In this document: in pieces, positions 21,355 to 30,503 of the stretch
Numbering within the stretch: the stretch's first letter is position 1
Layout: every line of letters starts with the position of its first letter
Assembly (NCBI RefSeq): GCF_017599385.1
Contig: NZ_JAGFPK010000001.1
Location: 3,167,336-3,231,335, forward strand
Source: Ciceribacter sp. L1K22
Lineage (GTDB): Bacteria; Pseudomonadota; Alphaproteobacteria; Rhizobiales; Rhizobiaceae
DNA length: 64,000 nt
Direction: 5' to 3'
Program-made: the position numbers and the translations under genes
The notes under the pieces: generated by a model
What the model saw: only the letters and a program-made list of their open reading frames with translations
Databases searched by the model: none
Told to the model about the DNA's origin: nothing

Positions 21355-24045
21355 ATGGCGGGACACGGCGGTCTATCAGCGCGCTGGGCTGAATTGCGTG
21401 CAATTCTGCAGTACTATTTTCCTGCGCTCATCGTCATAGCCGCGGTTGCGGTATCGATCGTCTACGCTGACACCCAGAAAAAGTTGGTCCATCTCGACAA
21501 TACCCGAAATCAGGTTGCCGAGCAGTTGGGGGCGCTGCGCACCAATCTCGAGACCAACATAAACTCCAACGTGCAACTTATCAGGGGTTTCGTCGCCGCG
21601 CTGGAGACCGAGCCGAGCATGGACCGCGAGAGATTTTCGGCGCTCGCCGCCCGGATCTTCGACACCACCACACAGCTCCGCTCGCTGGCCGCCGCTCCGG
21701 ATATGCGTGTCTCCTACGTCTATCCGACGATCGGCAACGAAGGCGTGATGGGCCTCGACTACCGAACCAACGAGATTCAGCGCAAGGGCGCGGAGCGAGC
21801 CCGAGACACAGGTCGCTACGTCATCACGGGTCCGCTCGATCTCGTCCAGGGCGGTCGCGGCGTGATCGTCCGCTACCCCGTCGTCTACGAGACGCGGAAG
21901 GCTGGCCGCAATTTCTGGGGCATCCTCTCTGCCGTGATCGACATCGAGCGACTCTACGAGGAAAGCGGCCTCAAGAACCCGGATCTGCCGATCGATATCG
22001 CCATTTCGACCGAGCTAGAGGATGGTCGACTGGGCAACACCTTCTTTGGAAATGCGACGATCGAGACCGAGCGTCCCGTCAGGATGACGGTGTCCATCGG
22101 CGAACTGCGTTGGCGGGTATCCGCCGTCCCGAAGGGTGGCTGGACGGACAGCGCCCCGGACATGTGGCTTTTCCGTGCCTTGATGTTGACCGTTGGGGTG
22201 CTGATCATGGCGCCTGTTCTCTGGGTCGCCAGCCTTCTGCGCGAGCGCCACGGCAACATCACCGTGCTGCGGCAGAGGGAAGAAGAGCTTCGGGCGCTGT
22301 CCCACCGCCTGGAAATCGCTCTAGAAGCCTCGAAAATCGGTGTCTGGGAACTCGATATCGCCTCCGGTGAACTGAACTGGGATGCGCGGATGCGCTCTCT
22401 CTACGGCGTCGAAAACGCGACGGTCGCCGAATACGCCACGTGGCGAAATATCCTGCATCCCGACGACGTCGAGGAAGCGGAGCGACAATTCGCCGAGTCC
22501 GTGGCATCCGGACGTGACTACTCGACCGAATTCCGCGTGATCTGCCCGTCCGGCGAAATCCGGCACATCCGCTCCTATGGCACGATGTACCGCGACTCCC
22601 GGTTCCGCAAGAAAATGGTCGGCATCAACTGGAACGTCACGGGCGATGTGAAGCTTCAGCAAGCGTTGATCGAAGCCAAGCGCCAGGCTGAAATCCAGAA
22701 CCAGGAACTGGAGCGCGCCAGACAGCACATGGAGTACAACTCGCTCCACGACGCGCTGACGGACCTGCCCAATCGCCGCTTCCTCGACCAGCGTCTCAAG
22801 GAAATGGACGAGACGCCGGGTGTAAAAGGTCGCTACGCCCTCCTGCATATCGACCTAGATCGCTTCAAGGAAATCAACGACACGCTCGGCCATGGTGCCG
22901 GCGACGTTATCCTTAGGCACGCTGCGGCGAGGCTTCGGGAGAACATCCGCCGCGGCGACTTCGCAGCGCGTATCGGCGGTGACGAATTCGTCGTGGTCTG
23001 CGCGGGAACCGCCACCGAGAGCGACTATACCGAACTCGCCAAGCGCCTGATTGATGCGATCAATGCATCTGTCACCTATCACGGCCACGACTGCCGGGTG
23101 GGCGCAAGTATTGGTATAGCCGTCAAGCGCGGTCCGGAAGAGCGGGCCGACCAGTTGCTGGTCAATGCCGATATCGCGCTCTATGACGCGAAGCGGCGCG
23201 GCCGCAACCGCGTGGAACACTATACCGAGGCGATGAAGTCACTGGCCGTTGCGACCAAGCAGACGGCCGACGCCATTCTCAAGTCTGTGGAGCAGAACGG
23301 CTTCATTGCCTATTATCAGCCCCAGTTCGACGCCAGCACGCTGGCCATCTGCGGTGTCGAGGCACTCGCCCGCTGGGATCATCCAGAGCGCGGACTGCTG
23401 GGTCCCGCAACATTCCTTGCCGCCGCCGAGGACCTGAACGTCGTCTCGCAGATCGACGCGGCAATCCTCGACCAGACGCTCTTCCAGGCCACCCGCTGGG
23501 AAGCCAACGGTCTTGTCATCCCCAAGGTGTCCGTCAACATCTCGGCCCAGCGCCTGTTTGACGAAGGCCTGCTTGAGCATCTCGAACGCATCAATATCCC
23601 GAAAGGGCGCGTGTCGTTCGAACTCCTGGAATCGATCTCCTTCGACGACAAGAACGAAGCGGCGATCGTCGCGATCGAAAGGATTCGCCAGCACGGCATC
23701 GACATCGAAATAGACGACTTCGGCACCGGTTACGCTTCAATCCTCAGCCTGCTGAAGCTCTCGCCTCGCCGGCTCAAGATCGACCGCCAACTGACCCGTC
23801 CGGTGATCGAGTCGGAGGCCCAGCGGCGTCTGATCGGTTCGATCGTCGAGATCGGCCGGTCGTTGTCGATAGACATCGTCGCCGAAGGCGTGGAAACGAT
23901 GGAGCACGCGACCATCCTTCGCGAACTCGGCTGCCAGACGCTCCAGGGATATGCGCTCGCACGGCCGATGTCGGCGAACGACTTCATGGAGTTCGCGCTC
24001 GACTACCAGAAGACCATGAAACCGCCGATCAAATCTGTCGGCTGA
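21355..24045 (+). CDS. Membrane CHASE-PAS-GGDEF-EAL protein (c-di-GMP turnover)
   Basis: 896 aa. A transmembrane segment at about residues 20-40 and another at about 275-295 flank a periplasmic CHASE-type sensor (LRSLAAAPDMRVSYVYP, VIVRYPVVYE). Next is a PAS domain (about 320-440), then a GGDEF domain with intact GGDEF at 541-545. The EAL domain has EAL at 669-671 (GVEALARW) plus DDFGTGYAS and the QGYALARPM end. Both active sites look intact, so it could make and hydrolyse c-di-GMP. CHASE domains often sense small molecules such as cytokinin-like adenines or peptides. Ligand unknown. It is a single gene between preTA and exoD. Confidence 0.93.
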   Translation: MAGHGGLSARWAELRAILQYYFPALIVIAAVAVSIVYADTQKKLVHLDNTRNQVAEQLGALRTNLETNINSNVQLIRGFVAALETEPSMDRERFSALAARIFDTTTQLRSLAAAPDMRVSYVYPTIGNEGVMGLDYRTNEIQRKGAERARDTGRYVITGPLDLVQGGRGVIVRYPVVYETRKAGRNFWGILSAVIDIERLYEESGLKNPDLPIDIAISTELEDGRLGNTFFGNATIETERPVRMTVSIGELRWRVSAVPKGGWTDSAPDMWLFRALMLTVGVLIMAPVLWVASLLRERHGNITVLRQREEELRALSHRLEIALEASKIGVWELDIASGELNWDARMRSLYGVENATVAEYATWRNILHPDDVEEAERQFAESVASGRDYSTEFRVICPSGEIRHIRSYGTMYRDSRFRKKMVGINWNVTGDVKLQQALIEAKRQAEIQNQELERARQHMEYNSLHDALTDLPNRRFLDQRLKEMDETPGVKGRYALLHIDLDRFKEINDTLGHGAGDVILRHAAARLRENIRRGDFAARIGGDEFVVVCAGTATESDYTELAKRLIDAINASVTYHGHDCRVGASIGIAVKRGPEERADQLLVNADIALYDAKRRGRNRVEHYTEAMKSLAVATKQTADAILKSVEQNGFIAYYQPQFDASTLAICGVEALARWDHPERGLLGPATFLAAAEDLNVVSQIDAAILDQTLFQATRWEANGLVIPKVSVNISAQRLFDEGLLEHLERINIPKGRVSFELLESISFDDKNEAAIVAIERIRQHGIDIEIDDFGTGYASILSLLKLSPRRLKIDRQLTRPVIESEAQRRLIGSIVEIGRSLSIDIVAEGVETMEHATILRELGCQTLQGYALARPMSANDFMEFALDYQKTMKPPIKSVG

Positions 24046-24075
24046 CCACACTCTCGGATTTGCGGCGACATGGGC

Positions 24076-24717
24076 TTAGCCGCCGAGCACGCCAAAGCTT
24101 TGCGTGGCTGCGAATGCGCCGTAGGCCAGTCCGCCGAAATAGAGCACTGTCAACACCACCAGCAGGTATCCCGCCGCCACCACGGCGCCGTCGCGCTGCG
24201 AGATGCCCGCCGATAGCAGCAGGATCGCGACACCTGGCAAGGTGTTGGAGAACGGAATGAAACTCAACGGCATCATCAACAGAAAGCCGGAGAAAGTCAG
24301 GACGAGACCGTTGACACGATTGACGGGCGTGCCAGTCGTCAGCACGGAAAGGCGCGGCTTGATATAGCCGTCCATGCGACGCAGCACGCCGACGCCGCGC
24401 TCTAGCACCGGAACAAGCTTCTTGCTGTCGAGACGCCGGTCGGCCAATCGTTCGGGCAGCCAGGGCATCTGGTTGAGCGTGATCGCAATACCGATCAGGA
24501 CGATGCCGGCGCCGAACACGGTTGAGACGCCTGGGATGGAGACCGGGAAAAGAAAGGGCAACGACAGCAACCCGCAGAGCAGCAAGAGGCCGCTCTCCCC
24601 CATCTCGCTGAGAATTTCCCGCAAGGTGACGTCCTCGCCGTGCATGGACGCGATGACGTCTTGAAGGACGTCGCTGGTCTTCTTCTCGGTGTCTTGAAAA
24701 CCGATCGTCGTTGTCAT
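24076..24717 (-). CDS. exoD: ExoD-family membrane protein
   Basis: 213 aa. It has the ExoD pattern: an N-terminal cytoplasmic part (VTLREILSEMGESG), LLSLPFLFPVSIPGVSTVFG, NQMPWLPERLADRRL and several C-terminal membrane segments (LTFSGFLLMMPLSFIPFSNTLPG). Sinorhizobium exoD mutants are altered in exopolysaccharide, alkali sensitivity and nodule invasion, but the biochemistry is unknown. I chose ATG 24717 (MTTTIGF) over 24756. It is convergent with the GGDEF/EAL gene, 30 bp apart. Confidence 0.88.
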   Translation of the reverse strand: MTTTIGFQDTEKKTSDVLQDVIASMHGEDVTLREILSEMGESGLLLLCGLLSLPFLFPVSIPGVSTVFGAGIVLIGIAITLNQMPWLPERLADRRLDSKKLVPVLERGVGVLRRMDGYIKPRLSVLTTGTPVNRVNGLVLTFSGFLLMMPLSFIPFSNTLPGVAILLLSAGISQRDGAVVAAGYLLVVLTVLYFGGLAYGAFAATQSFGVLGG

Positions 24718-24838
24718 GGGAGCCACATTCGGGTAACAGGCGGGGGAATTCGGCAATGAGAAGCCGACGATGAATCGAGAACGGCTTTGCGGTCAAGCTG
24801 GATCGTGGAGACGACGCCGATCGAAACGCAGCACAGAG

Positions 24839-25777
24839 ATGGCCGACCTAACTGAAAGAGCCGCTTCTCCGAACAGCCATGTCATTCATGCCACGGGCCG
24901 GGAAAAGCTCCTGGCTCACGGAGCCATGCTGCTTTTCGCTGCACTGATCGCGGGTTCATTCTCATTCGGCGGCATCGCCGCGCAGTCGATGGAGGCGGGC
25001 CCCCTGACGCTGTGGCGGTACCTGCTGACCGTCGTCGTCATGGGCGTCATGGCCTTTGGCATCTTCAAGGCGCCGCTCGTTCTGCCAAAGCAGCCGTGGC
25101 GCTTTGCGATTCTTGGCGGCCTGATCGCTTTCTATATGCTGACGATGTTCACGGCGCTGGAGTTCACGAGCCCCGTACAGACGGGCGCGGTTTTCACTCT
25201 GATGCCGCTTTTGAGCGCCGGATTCGCACTGGTCCTGATCCGCCAGCCGACCCGTCCGGGCGTTCTGGCCGCACTTGTCATCGCCGCCCTTGGAGCCGTC
25301 TGGGTGATCTTCAGGGCAGATCTACAGGCCATTCTGTCCTTTGACGTCGGCACCGGCGAAATCATCTACTTCTTCGGCGTGATCGCCCATGCGGCTTATG
25401 TGCCGCTGATACGAAAATTCGGGCGCGGCGAAAATCCGGTCGCGTTCGGCTTCTGGGTCACCGTTTACAGCATCCCTTGGCTGCTACCGACCGGCCTGCT
25501 GCCGCTGGTCAGGACGGACTTCTCCGCCCTCCCCATCTCGGTCTGGGCGACAGTGGCCTACCTGTCCATCGTGACCACGGCCGTTACCTTCATGCTCCTC
25601 CAATATGCCTCGACGCGCCTGCCTGCCGCAAAGGTCCTCGGCTACGGCTATCTAACACCCACCACCGTCATCATCCTCGAGGGCATGATCGGGCACGGCT
25701 GGGCGAGCCCCGCTGTTTTCATGGGCGCTCTCGTCACGGCCGGCGGTTTGCTGGTGATGGGGCTATTGAGGGACTGA
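24839..25777 (+). CDS. DMT-superfamily (EamA) transporter
   Basis: 312 aa with ten hydrophobic segments in two EamA halves (for example MLLFAALIAGSFSFGGIAAQ; GEIIYFFGVIAHAAYVPLIRK; TPTTVIILEGMIGHGW). These are inner-membrane exporters of metabolites or amino acids. Substrate not predictable. ATG 24839 is preferred over 24770 because the first 23 residues are Arg-rich and unlike the family. It converges with the TetR gene (10 bp). Confidence 0.85.
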   Translation: MADLTERAASPNSHVIHATGREKLLAHGAMLLFAALIAGSFSFGGIAAQSMEAGPLTLWRYLLTVVVMGVMAFGIFKAPLVLPKQPWRFAILGGLIAFYMLTMFTALEFTSPVQTGAVFTLMPLLSAGFALVLIRQPTRPGVLAALVIAALGAVWVIFRADLQAILSFDVGTGEIIYFFGVIAHAAYVPLIRKFGRGENPVAFGFWVTVYSIPWLLPTGLLPLVRTDFSALPISVWATVAYLSIVTTAVTFMLLQYASTRLPAAKVLGYGYLTPTTVIILEGMIGHGWASPAVFMGALVTAGGLLVMGLLRD

Positions 25778-25787
25778 CGGCCGCCGT

Positions 25788-26435
25788 TCACGTCTGCGGC
25801 TGAACCAGCAGGCCGCGGACGAACAGCTCTTCCAGATAACGCGCCGCATCCTCGAACCGGCTTTGCTGCTTTGCCTCCGCACCCAGCACCGCCTGCACCT
25901 GCACGTCGAAATCGGCATAGTGCTGTGTGGTCGACCAGATCGAGAATATGAGGTGGTAGGGGTCGCTATCGGCGACCTTTCCCGCCCTGGCCCAGCTGCG
26001 GATGACCTCAACCTTCTCGTCCACGAGTTCCTTCAGCGGCCCCCTCAGCACATCGATGATACGAGGCGCACCCTGGAGGATTTCGTTGGCAAAGAGTCGG
26101 CTTTCGCGCGGATAGTCTCGCGCCATCTCTAGCTTGCGACGAATATAGGAGCGTATTTCCTCCTCGGGATCACCTGCGGCGTCGAAAGCGCGAAGCGGTT
26201 CCAGCCAGTTTTCGAGCACCCTGTCGATCAACGCCCGGTGCATCGCGTCTTTCGTGCGAAAATAGTAGAGCAGATTCGGCTTCGACATACCCGCCACCTC
26301 GGCGATCTGGTCGATCGTGGAACCGTGGAAACCGCGAGACGAAAAGACGTCTAATGCCGCCTCCAGGATCAGCTCCTCCTTCTCCTCCTGAATGCGTGTC
26401 CGCCGCAAAGTCTTCGCCGCCCTCGGAATTGCCAT
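25788..26435 (-). CDS. TetR-family regulator, RutR-like
   Basis: 215 aa. The N-terminal HTH is EEKEELILEAALDVFSSRGF followed by STIDQIAEVAGMSKPNLLYYF, and the C-terminal domain has FANEILQGAPRI and FSIWSTTQHYADF. These strongly resemble RutR, the uracil/thymine-responsive repressor of pyrimidine degradation. ATG 26435 (MAIPRAAK) is chosen; an ATG at 26501 gives an atypical extension. It is divergent from the amidohydrolase of the reductive pyrimidine pathway. A RutR-like site (26582-26597) lies in the shared region, so pyrimidine-controlled repression of the locus is likely (inference). Confidence 0.88.
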   Translation of the reverse strand: MAIPRAAKTLRRTRIQEEKEELILEAALDVFSSRGFHGSTIDQIAEVAGMSKPNLLYYFRTKDAMHRALIDRVLENWLEPLRAFDAAGDPEEEIRSYIRRKLEMARDYPRESRLFANEILQGAPRIIDVLRGPLKELVDEKVEVIRSWARAGKVADSDPYHLIFSIWSTTQHYADFDVQVQAVLGAEAKQQSRFEDAARYLEELFVRGLLVQPQT

Positions 26436-26581
26436 GAAGCCTCTCGTAAGTGTCAGTTGCCAACCTTTAACCGGTTGATCTTTATCAAGATTACCCTGCA
26501 TCTTTTTGCGGCAAATGCACGCGATTTCCGCTACGTTTTTTCGAGTTTTTCGTCTTGAGTACGCCGGTGGAAGCTGTAATG

Positions 26582-26597
26582 TTTACCAGTCGGTCAA
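26582..26597. promoter_or_regulatory. RutR-like operator
   Basis: TTTACCAGTCGGTCAA matches the published E. coli RutR consensus TTGACCAnnTGGTCAA at 12 of 14 fixed positions. It lies between the divergent TetR/RutR-like gene and the M20 amidohydrolase gene. The related site upstream of preT shares the TTTACC half. Confidence 0.65.
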
Positions 26598-26739
26598 ATT
26601 ATCCGGCAGATGCCTTCCGAAGGCAACCGCCGAGATGAAAACCTCCGAAAAGACCATCAAGGCAGCGGAGATGACCAGGGGAACGTAAAGGGAGAGACCA
26701 CGCGCCGTCTCCCCCGCAAAGACAGGTGAGGATGAAGTC

Positions 26740-27993
26740 ATGGTGGCAGCACCCGGCGAGAACATGCGCATCAACGGCGATCGCCTGTGGGATTCGCTGA
26801 TGGAGATGGCGAAGATCGGCCCCGGCATTGCTGGCGGCAACAACCGCCAGACTCTGACGGACGAAGACGGTGAAGGCCGTCATCTGTTCAAACGGTGGTG
26901 CGACGAAGCCGGAATGACCATGGGTGTCGACAAGATGGGCACGATGTTCATGACCCGGCCCGGTACGGACCCTGATGCCCTGCCCGTCTATGTCGGCTCG
27001 CACCTCGACACCCAGCCGACCGGCGGCAAATATGACGGCGTGCTCGGCGTGCTGGCGGCTCTGGAAGTGGTTCGTTCGATGAACGACCTCGGCATCACGA
27101 CCAAACATCCGATCGTTGTCACCAACTGGGCCAACGAAGAAGGTGCGCGGTTTGCCCCGGCCATGCTGGCCTCCGGCGTCTTCGCCGGCGTGCATTCTCT
27201 CGACTACGCGTATGCGCGCAAGGATCCGGACGGCAAGACCTATGGCGAGGAGCTGAAACGTATCGGCTGGCTAGGCGTGGAAGAGGTCGGTGCCCGCAAG
27301 ATGCACGCCTATTTCGAGTACCACATCGAGCAGGGGCCGATCCTCGAGGCGGAGAAAAAGCAGATCGGCGTCGTCACGCACTGTCAGGGCCTCTGGTGGC
27401 TGGAGTTCACCTTGACCGGGAAGGAAGCGCACACCGGGTCCACCCCGATGAGCATGCGCGTCAATGCCGGCCTTGCGATGGCGCGCATCATGGAAATGGT
27501 GCAGGCTGTCGCCATGGAAAACCAGCCGGGCGCCGTCGGCGGCGTCGGACAGGTGAAGTTTTCGCCGAATTCAAGAAACGTGCTGCCGGGCACCGTCGTC
27601 TTCACGGTCGATATCCGAACACCGGACCTCGACAAGCTCAACCGCATGCGTTCCAAGATCGAGGCGGAAGCGGCAAAGATTTGCGACACGCTCGGCGTTG
27701 GATGTTCGGTCGAGGCGGTCGGCCACTTCGACCCGGTGACCTTCGACCCGACGCTCGTCGAGCGGGTGCGAAACGCCGCCGAACGCCTTGGCTACAGCCA
27801 CATGAATCTCATTTCCGGCGCCGGCCACGACGCCTGTTGGGCCGCCAAGGTCGCACCGTCGACAATGGTCATGTGCCCCTGCGTCGGCGGTCTTTCCCAC
27901 AACGAGGCCGAGGAAATCTCGAAGGAATGGGCCACCGCCGGTGCCGATGTATTGCTGCATGCCGTGCTGGAAACCGCTGAAATCGTAGCCTAG
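26740..27993 (+). CDS. M20-family beta-ureidopropionase/N-carbamoyl amidohydrolase
   Basis: 417 aa. It hydrolyses N-carbamoyl-beta-alanine (and the beta-aminoisobutyrate analogue) to the amino acid, CO2 and ammonia, the last step of reductive pyrimidine catabolism. Two-metal peptidase M20 motifs are visible: VGSHLDTQPTGGKYDGVLGV (metal His and Asp), WANEEGARFAPAMLASGVF (Glu-Glu), YHIEQGPILE, and the C-terminal GAGHDA and GGLSHNEAE. ATG 26740 follows AGGTGAGGA. It comes first in a run with a small membrane protein and dihydropyrimidinase. Sequence alone cannot exclude an allantoate or L-carbamoylase role, but the neighbours favour pyrimidines. Confidence 0.9.
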   Translation: MVAAPGENMRINGDRLWDSLMEMAKIGPGIAGGNNRQTLTDEDGEGRHLFKRWCDEAGMTMGVDKMGTMFMTRPGTDPDALPVYVGSHLDTQPTGGKYDGVLGVLAALEVVRSMNDLGITTKHPIVVTNWANEEGARFAPAMLASGVFAGVHSLDYAYARKDPDGKTYGEELKRIGWLGVEEVGARKMHAYFEYHIEQGPILEAEKKQIGVVTHCQGLWWLEFTLTGKEAHTGSTPMSMRVNAGLAMARIMEMVQAVAMENQPGAVGGVGQVKFSPNSRNVLPGTVVFTVDIRTPDLDKLNRMRSKIEAEAAKICDTLGVGCSVEAVGHFDPVTFDPTLVERVRNAAERLGYSHMNLISGAGHDACWAAKVAPSTMVMCPCVGGLSHNEAEEISKEWATAGADVLLHAVLETAEIVA

Positions 27994-28034
27994 AGTGAAC
28001 CCGTCGATGCAACAGCGGAACCCGGGGGATCAAG

Positions 28035-28406
28035 ATGGCAGAGCGAAGCGGACCACGGGCGGCGATCTACCTTCTGCTCCTTCTCCCGTATCTGCTCCTG
28101 TGGTGGGTCCGCGATGCCCTGACGGAGAAGGCCACCCTCGTCTTCTGCGACGCTGGGGCCCTGACCGGACTGCGGGACGCGACCGCGACATGCGGCGTGG
28201 AGCCGACCACGACGGCCATCGCGGTTTCCGCAGCGATCGTGTTTCTTGCCATCGCAACGCTGCTTTTGCGTTACGCCGGCAACAGACACCGTGCCGGCGA
28301 ACGCGAACGGCTGCTGCAGGAGAGAAGTGAACTGACGGCCCGCGTCATCCAGCTGGAGACGCGAATGGTCCATAACGCCACCGCCGATGAGGAGATGATC
28401 CCCTAG
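28035..28406 (+). CDS. Small two-segment membrane protein
   Basis: 123 aa. Hydrophobic segments at about 10-25 (AAIYLLLLLPYLLLWWV) and 62-80 (AIAVSAAIVFLAIATLLLRY) are separated by a short loop with two cysteines (FCDAG, TCGVE) that could form a disulfide. A charged coiled-coil-like tail (GERERLLQERSELTARVIQLETRM) follows. No family recognised. GGGGGAT precedes the ATG. Its position between the amidohydrolase and dihydropyrimidinase, same strand, suggests membership of the pyrimidine operon. Confidence 0.65.
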   Translation: MAERSGPRAAIYLLLLLPYLLLWWVRDALTEKATLVFCDAGALTGLRDATATCGVEPTTTAIAVSAAIVFLAIATLLLRYAGNRHRAGERERLLQERSELTARVIQLETRMVHNATADEEMIP

Positions 28407-28475
28407 GCGGCCTTACCCGAACGACAAAACGACACGAGGCGAACAACCGCCCGCAAGACGAACAAGGGGAACGAC

Positions 28476-29930
28476 ATGAGCACAGTCATCAAGAACGGCA
28501 CCATCGTGACCGCCGATCTCACTTACAAGGCCGACGTGAAGATCGACGGCGGCGTGATCGTTGAGATCGGCCCCAACCTGTCGGGCGACGACGTCCTGGA
28601 CGCTACGGGTTGCTACGTGATGCCCGGCGGTATCGACCCTCACGTCCACCTCGAAATGCCGTTCATGGGCACCTATTCGGCCGACGACTTCGAAAGCGGC
28701 ACGCGCGCCGGCCTTTCCGGCGGCACGACCATGGTCGTCGATTTCTGTCTGCCCGCCCCCGACCAGTCGCTGCTCGAAGCCCTCCAGATGTGGGACAACA
28801 AGTCGGGACGAGCGACCGCCGACTATTCATTCCACATGGCAATCACGGGCTGGAACGAGCGCGTCTTCGACGAGATGAAGACTGTCGTGCAGGACAAGGG
28901 CATCAACACCTTCAAGCACTTCATGGCCTACAAGGGTGCGCTGATGGTGAACGACGACGAGATGTTCGCCTCGTTCCAGCGGTGCGCCGAGCTTGGCGCC
29001 CTGCCGATGGTGCATGCCGAAAACGGCGACGTCGTCGCCTCGATGACGGCAAAGCTGCTCGCTGAAGGCAATAACGGTCCGGAAGCCCATGCCTATTCCC
29101 GTCCGCCGGAGGTCGAGGGCGAGGCCACCAACCGCGCCATCATGCTGGCCGACATGGCGGGTGTTCCGCTCTATGTCGTGCACACCTCCTGTGAACAGGC
29201 CCATGAAGCCATCCGCCGCGCCCGGCAGAAGGGCATGCGCGTCTATGGCGAGCCGCTGATCCAGCATCTGACGCTCGACGAGAGCGAGTACTTCAACAAG
29301 GACTGGGACCATGCCGCCCGCCGCGTCATGTCGCCCCCCTTCCGCAACAAGCAGCACCAGGACTCGCTGTGGGCGGGCCTGCAGTCGGGCTCGCTCTCGG
29401 TCGTCGCCACCGACCACTGCGCCTTCACCACCGACCAGAAACGCTTCGGCGTCGGCAACTTCGCCAAAATCCCGAACGGCACGGGCGGACTTGAGGATCG
29501 CATGCCGATGCTCTGGACCTATGGTGTGGCGACGGGCCGCCTGACGATGAACGAGTTCGTCGCGGTGACGTCGACCAACATCGCCAAGATCCTCAACGTC
29601 TATCCGAAGAAAGGTGCCGTCCTCGTCGGTGCCGATGCGGACCTCGTCGTCTGGGATCCGAAGCGCTCGAAGACGATCTCGGCCAAGTCCCAGCAATCCT
29701 CGATTGACTATAATGTCTTCGAGGGCAAGGAAGTCACCGGCCTGCCCCGCTACACGCTGACACGCGGCTATGTCGCGATCGAGGAATCCTCGGTGAAGAC
29801 CCGCGAGGGCCACGGCCAGTTCGTCAAGCGCGAGCCGTTCACGGCAGTGAACAAGGCGCTGTCGACGTGGAAGGAACTCGTCGCACCGCGCAAGGTGGAG
29901 CGCACGGGCATTCCGGCGACGGGTGTGTAA
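28476..29930 (+). CDS. hydA: Dihydropyrimidinase
   Basis: 484 aa. It opens the ring of dihydrouracil or dihydrothymine to the N-carbamoyl-beta-amino acid, the second step of the reductive pathway; many members also act on hydantoins. The amidohydrolase fold is shown by GGIDPHVHLEMP (metal HxH), the carbamylated-Lys region FKHFMAYKGALMV, VVHTSCEQAHEA (metal His) and ATDHCAFTTDQK (metal Asp). AAGGGGAAC precedes the ATG. It works between PreTA and the M20 amidohydrolase encoded nearby. Confidence 0.95.
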   Translation: MSTVIKNGTIVTADLTYKADVKIDGGVIVEIGPNLSGDDVLDATGCYVMPGGIDPHVHLEMPFMGTYSADDFESGTRAGLSGGTTMVVDFCLPAPDQSLLEALQMWDNKSGRATADYSFHMAITGWNERVFDEMKTVVQDKGINTFKHFMAYKGALMVNDDEMFASFQRCAELGALPMVHAENGDVVASMTAKLLAEGNNGPEAHAYSRPPEVEGEATNRAIMLADMAGVPLYVVHTSCEQAHEAIRRARQKGMRVYGEPLIQHLTLDESEYFNKDWDHAARRVMSPPFRNKQHQDSLWAGLQSGSLSVVATDHCAFTTDQKRFGVGNFAKIPNGTGGLEDRMPMLWTYGVATGRLTMNEFVAVTSTNIAKILNVYPKKGAVLVGADADLVVWDPKRSKTISAKSQQSSIDYNVFEGKEVTGLPRYTLTRGYVAIEESSVKTREGHGQFVKREPFTAVNKALSTWKELVAPRKVERTGIPATGV

Positions 29931-29965
29931 TGCTTACAATGTCAGCGGTGCCCGCCAGCCTGACG

Positions 29966-30379
29966 TCAAATCTGCACCAGCGCGTCCAGCTCCGGCAGCA
30001 GGACGACGCTCTCCTGCTCGTTGGGATCGGTGCGCGCGATGATCGCCGAGCAAGGTGCGTTCGACAGGTTGGCCGGCAGATGCGGAACACCGGCCGGGAT
30101 GTAGAACATCTCGCCGGCGTGCAGGATGATGTGGTTCTCCAGCCGGTCGCCGTACCAGGTATGCGCCTGGCCGGAGAGGCAGTAGATCGCCGTTTCGTGG
30201 CTCTCGTGCAGATGCGCCTTGGCGCGCGCGCCGGGCGGCATGGTCAAGAGGTGCATGCAGATGCCCTTCGAGCCGACGGTCTCCGCCGCAATCCCCTCGA
30301 AGTAGCTGAGCCCCTGCTTGCCGTCATAGGTATGGCCGGGCTTCACGACCCGGCAGGTGGGTTTCGATGCTAGGTCCAT
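29966..30379 (-). CDS. Cupin-domain protein
   Basis: 137 aa single cupin. Motif 1 is KAHLHESHETAIYCLSGQ (His, His, Glu metal ligands) and motif 2 is HAGEMFYIPAGVPHLP. The start at 30379 is favoured: GGAGG lies nine bases before it, while the alternative ATG at 30388 directly abuts that Shine-Dalgarno. It opposes its neighbours and is divergent from the ABC transporter operon. The role is unknown; a small-molecule dioxygenase, isomerase or sensing protein is possible. Confidence 0.8.
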   Translation of the reverse strand: MDLASKPTCRVVKPGHTYDGKQGLSYFEGIAAETVGSKGICMHLLTMPPGARAKAHLHESHETAIYCLSGQAHTWYGDRLENHIILHAGEMFYIPAGVPHLPANLSNAPCSAIIARTDPNEQESVVLLPELDALVQI

Positions 30380-30503
30380 GCGCGTCATCCTCCATGGCGG
30401 GATCTCCTCCCGCAAAACCTGATAGGCCGGATCCCGCCGGCGCAGCAATATTATCATCAATCGGGCGTTTCGCCTCAAAAACAAAAACGATCGGCTCCAG
30501 GCA

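Noticed and set aside
26458..26475. Second TetR operator (TTAACCGGTTGA) close to the TetR start
   Set aside because: Palindromic, but without the four-base centre shared by the other two sites; too weak to list as an operator.
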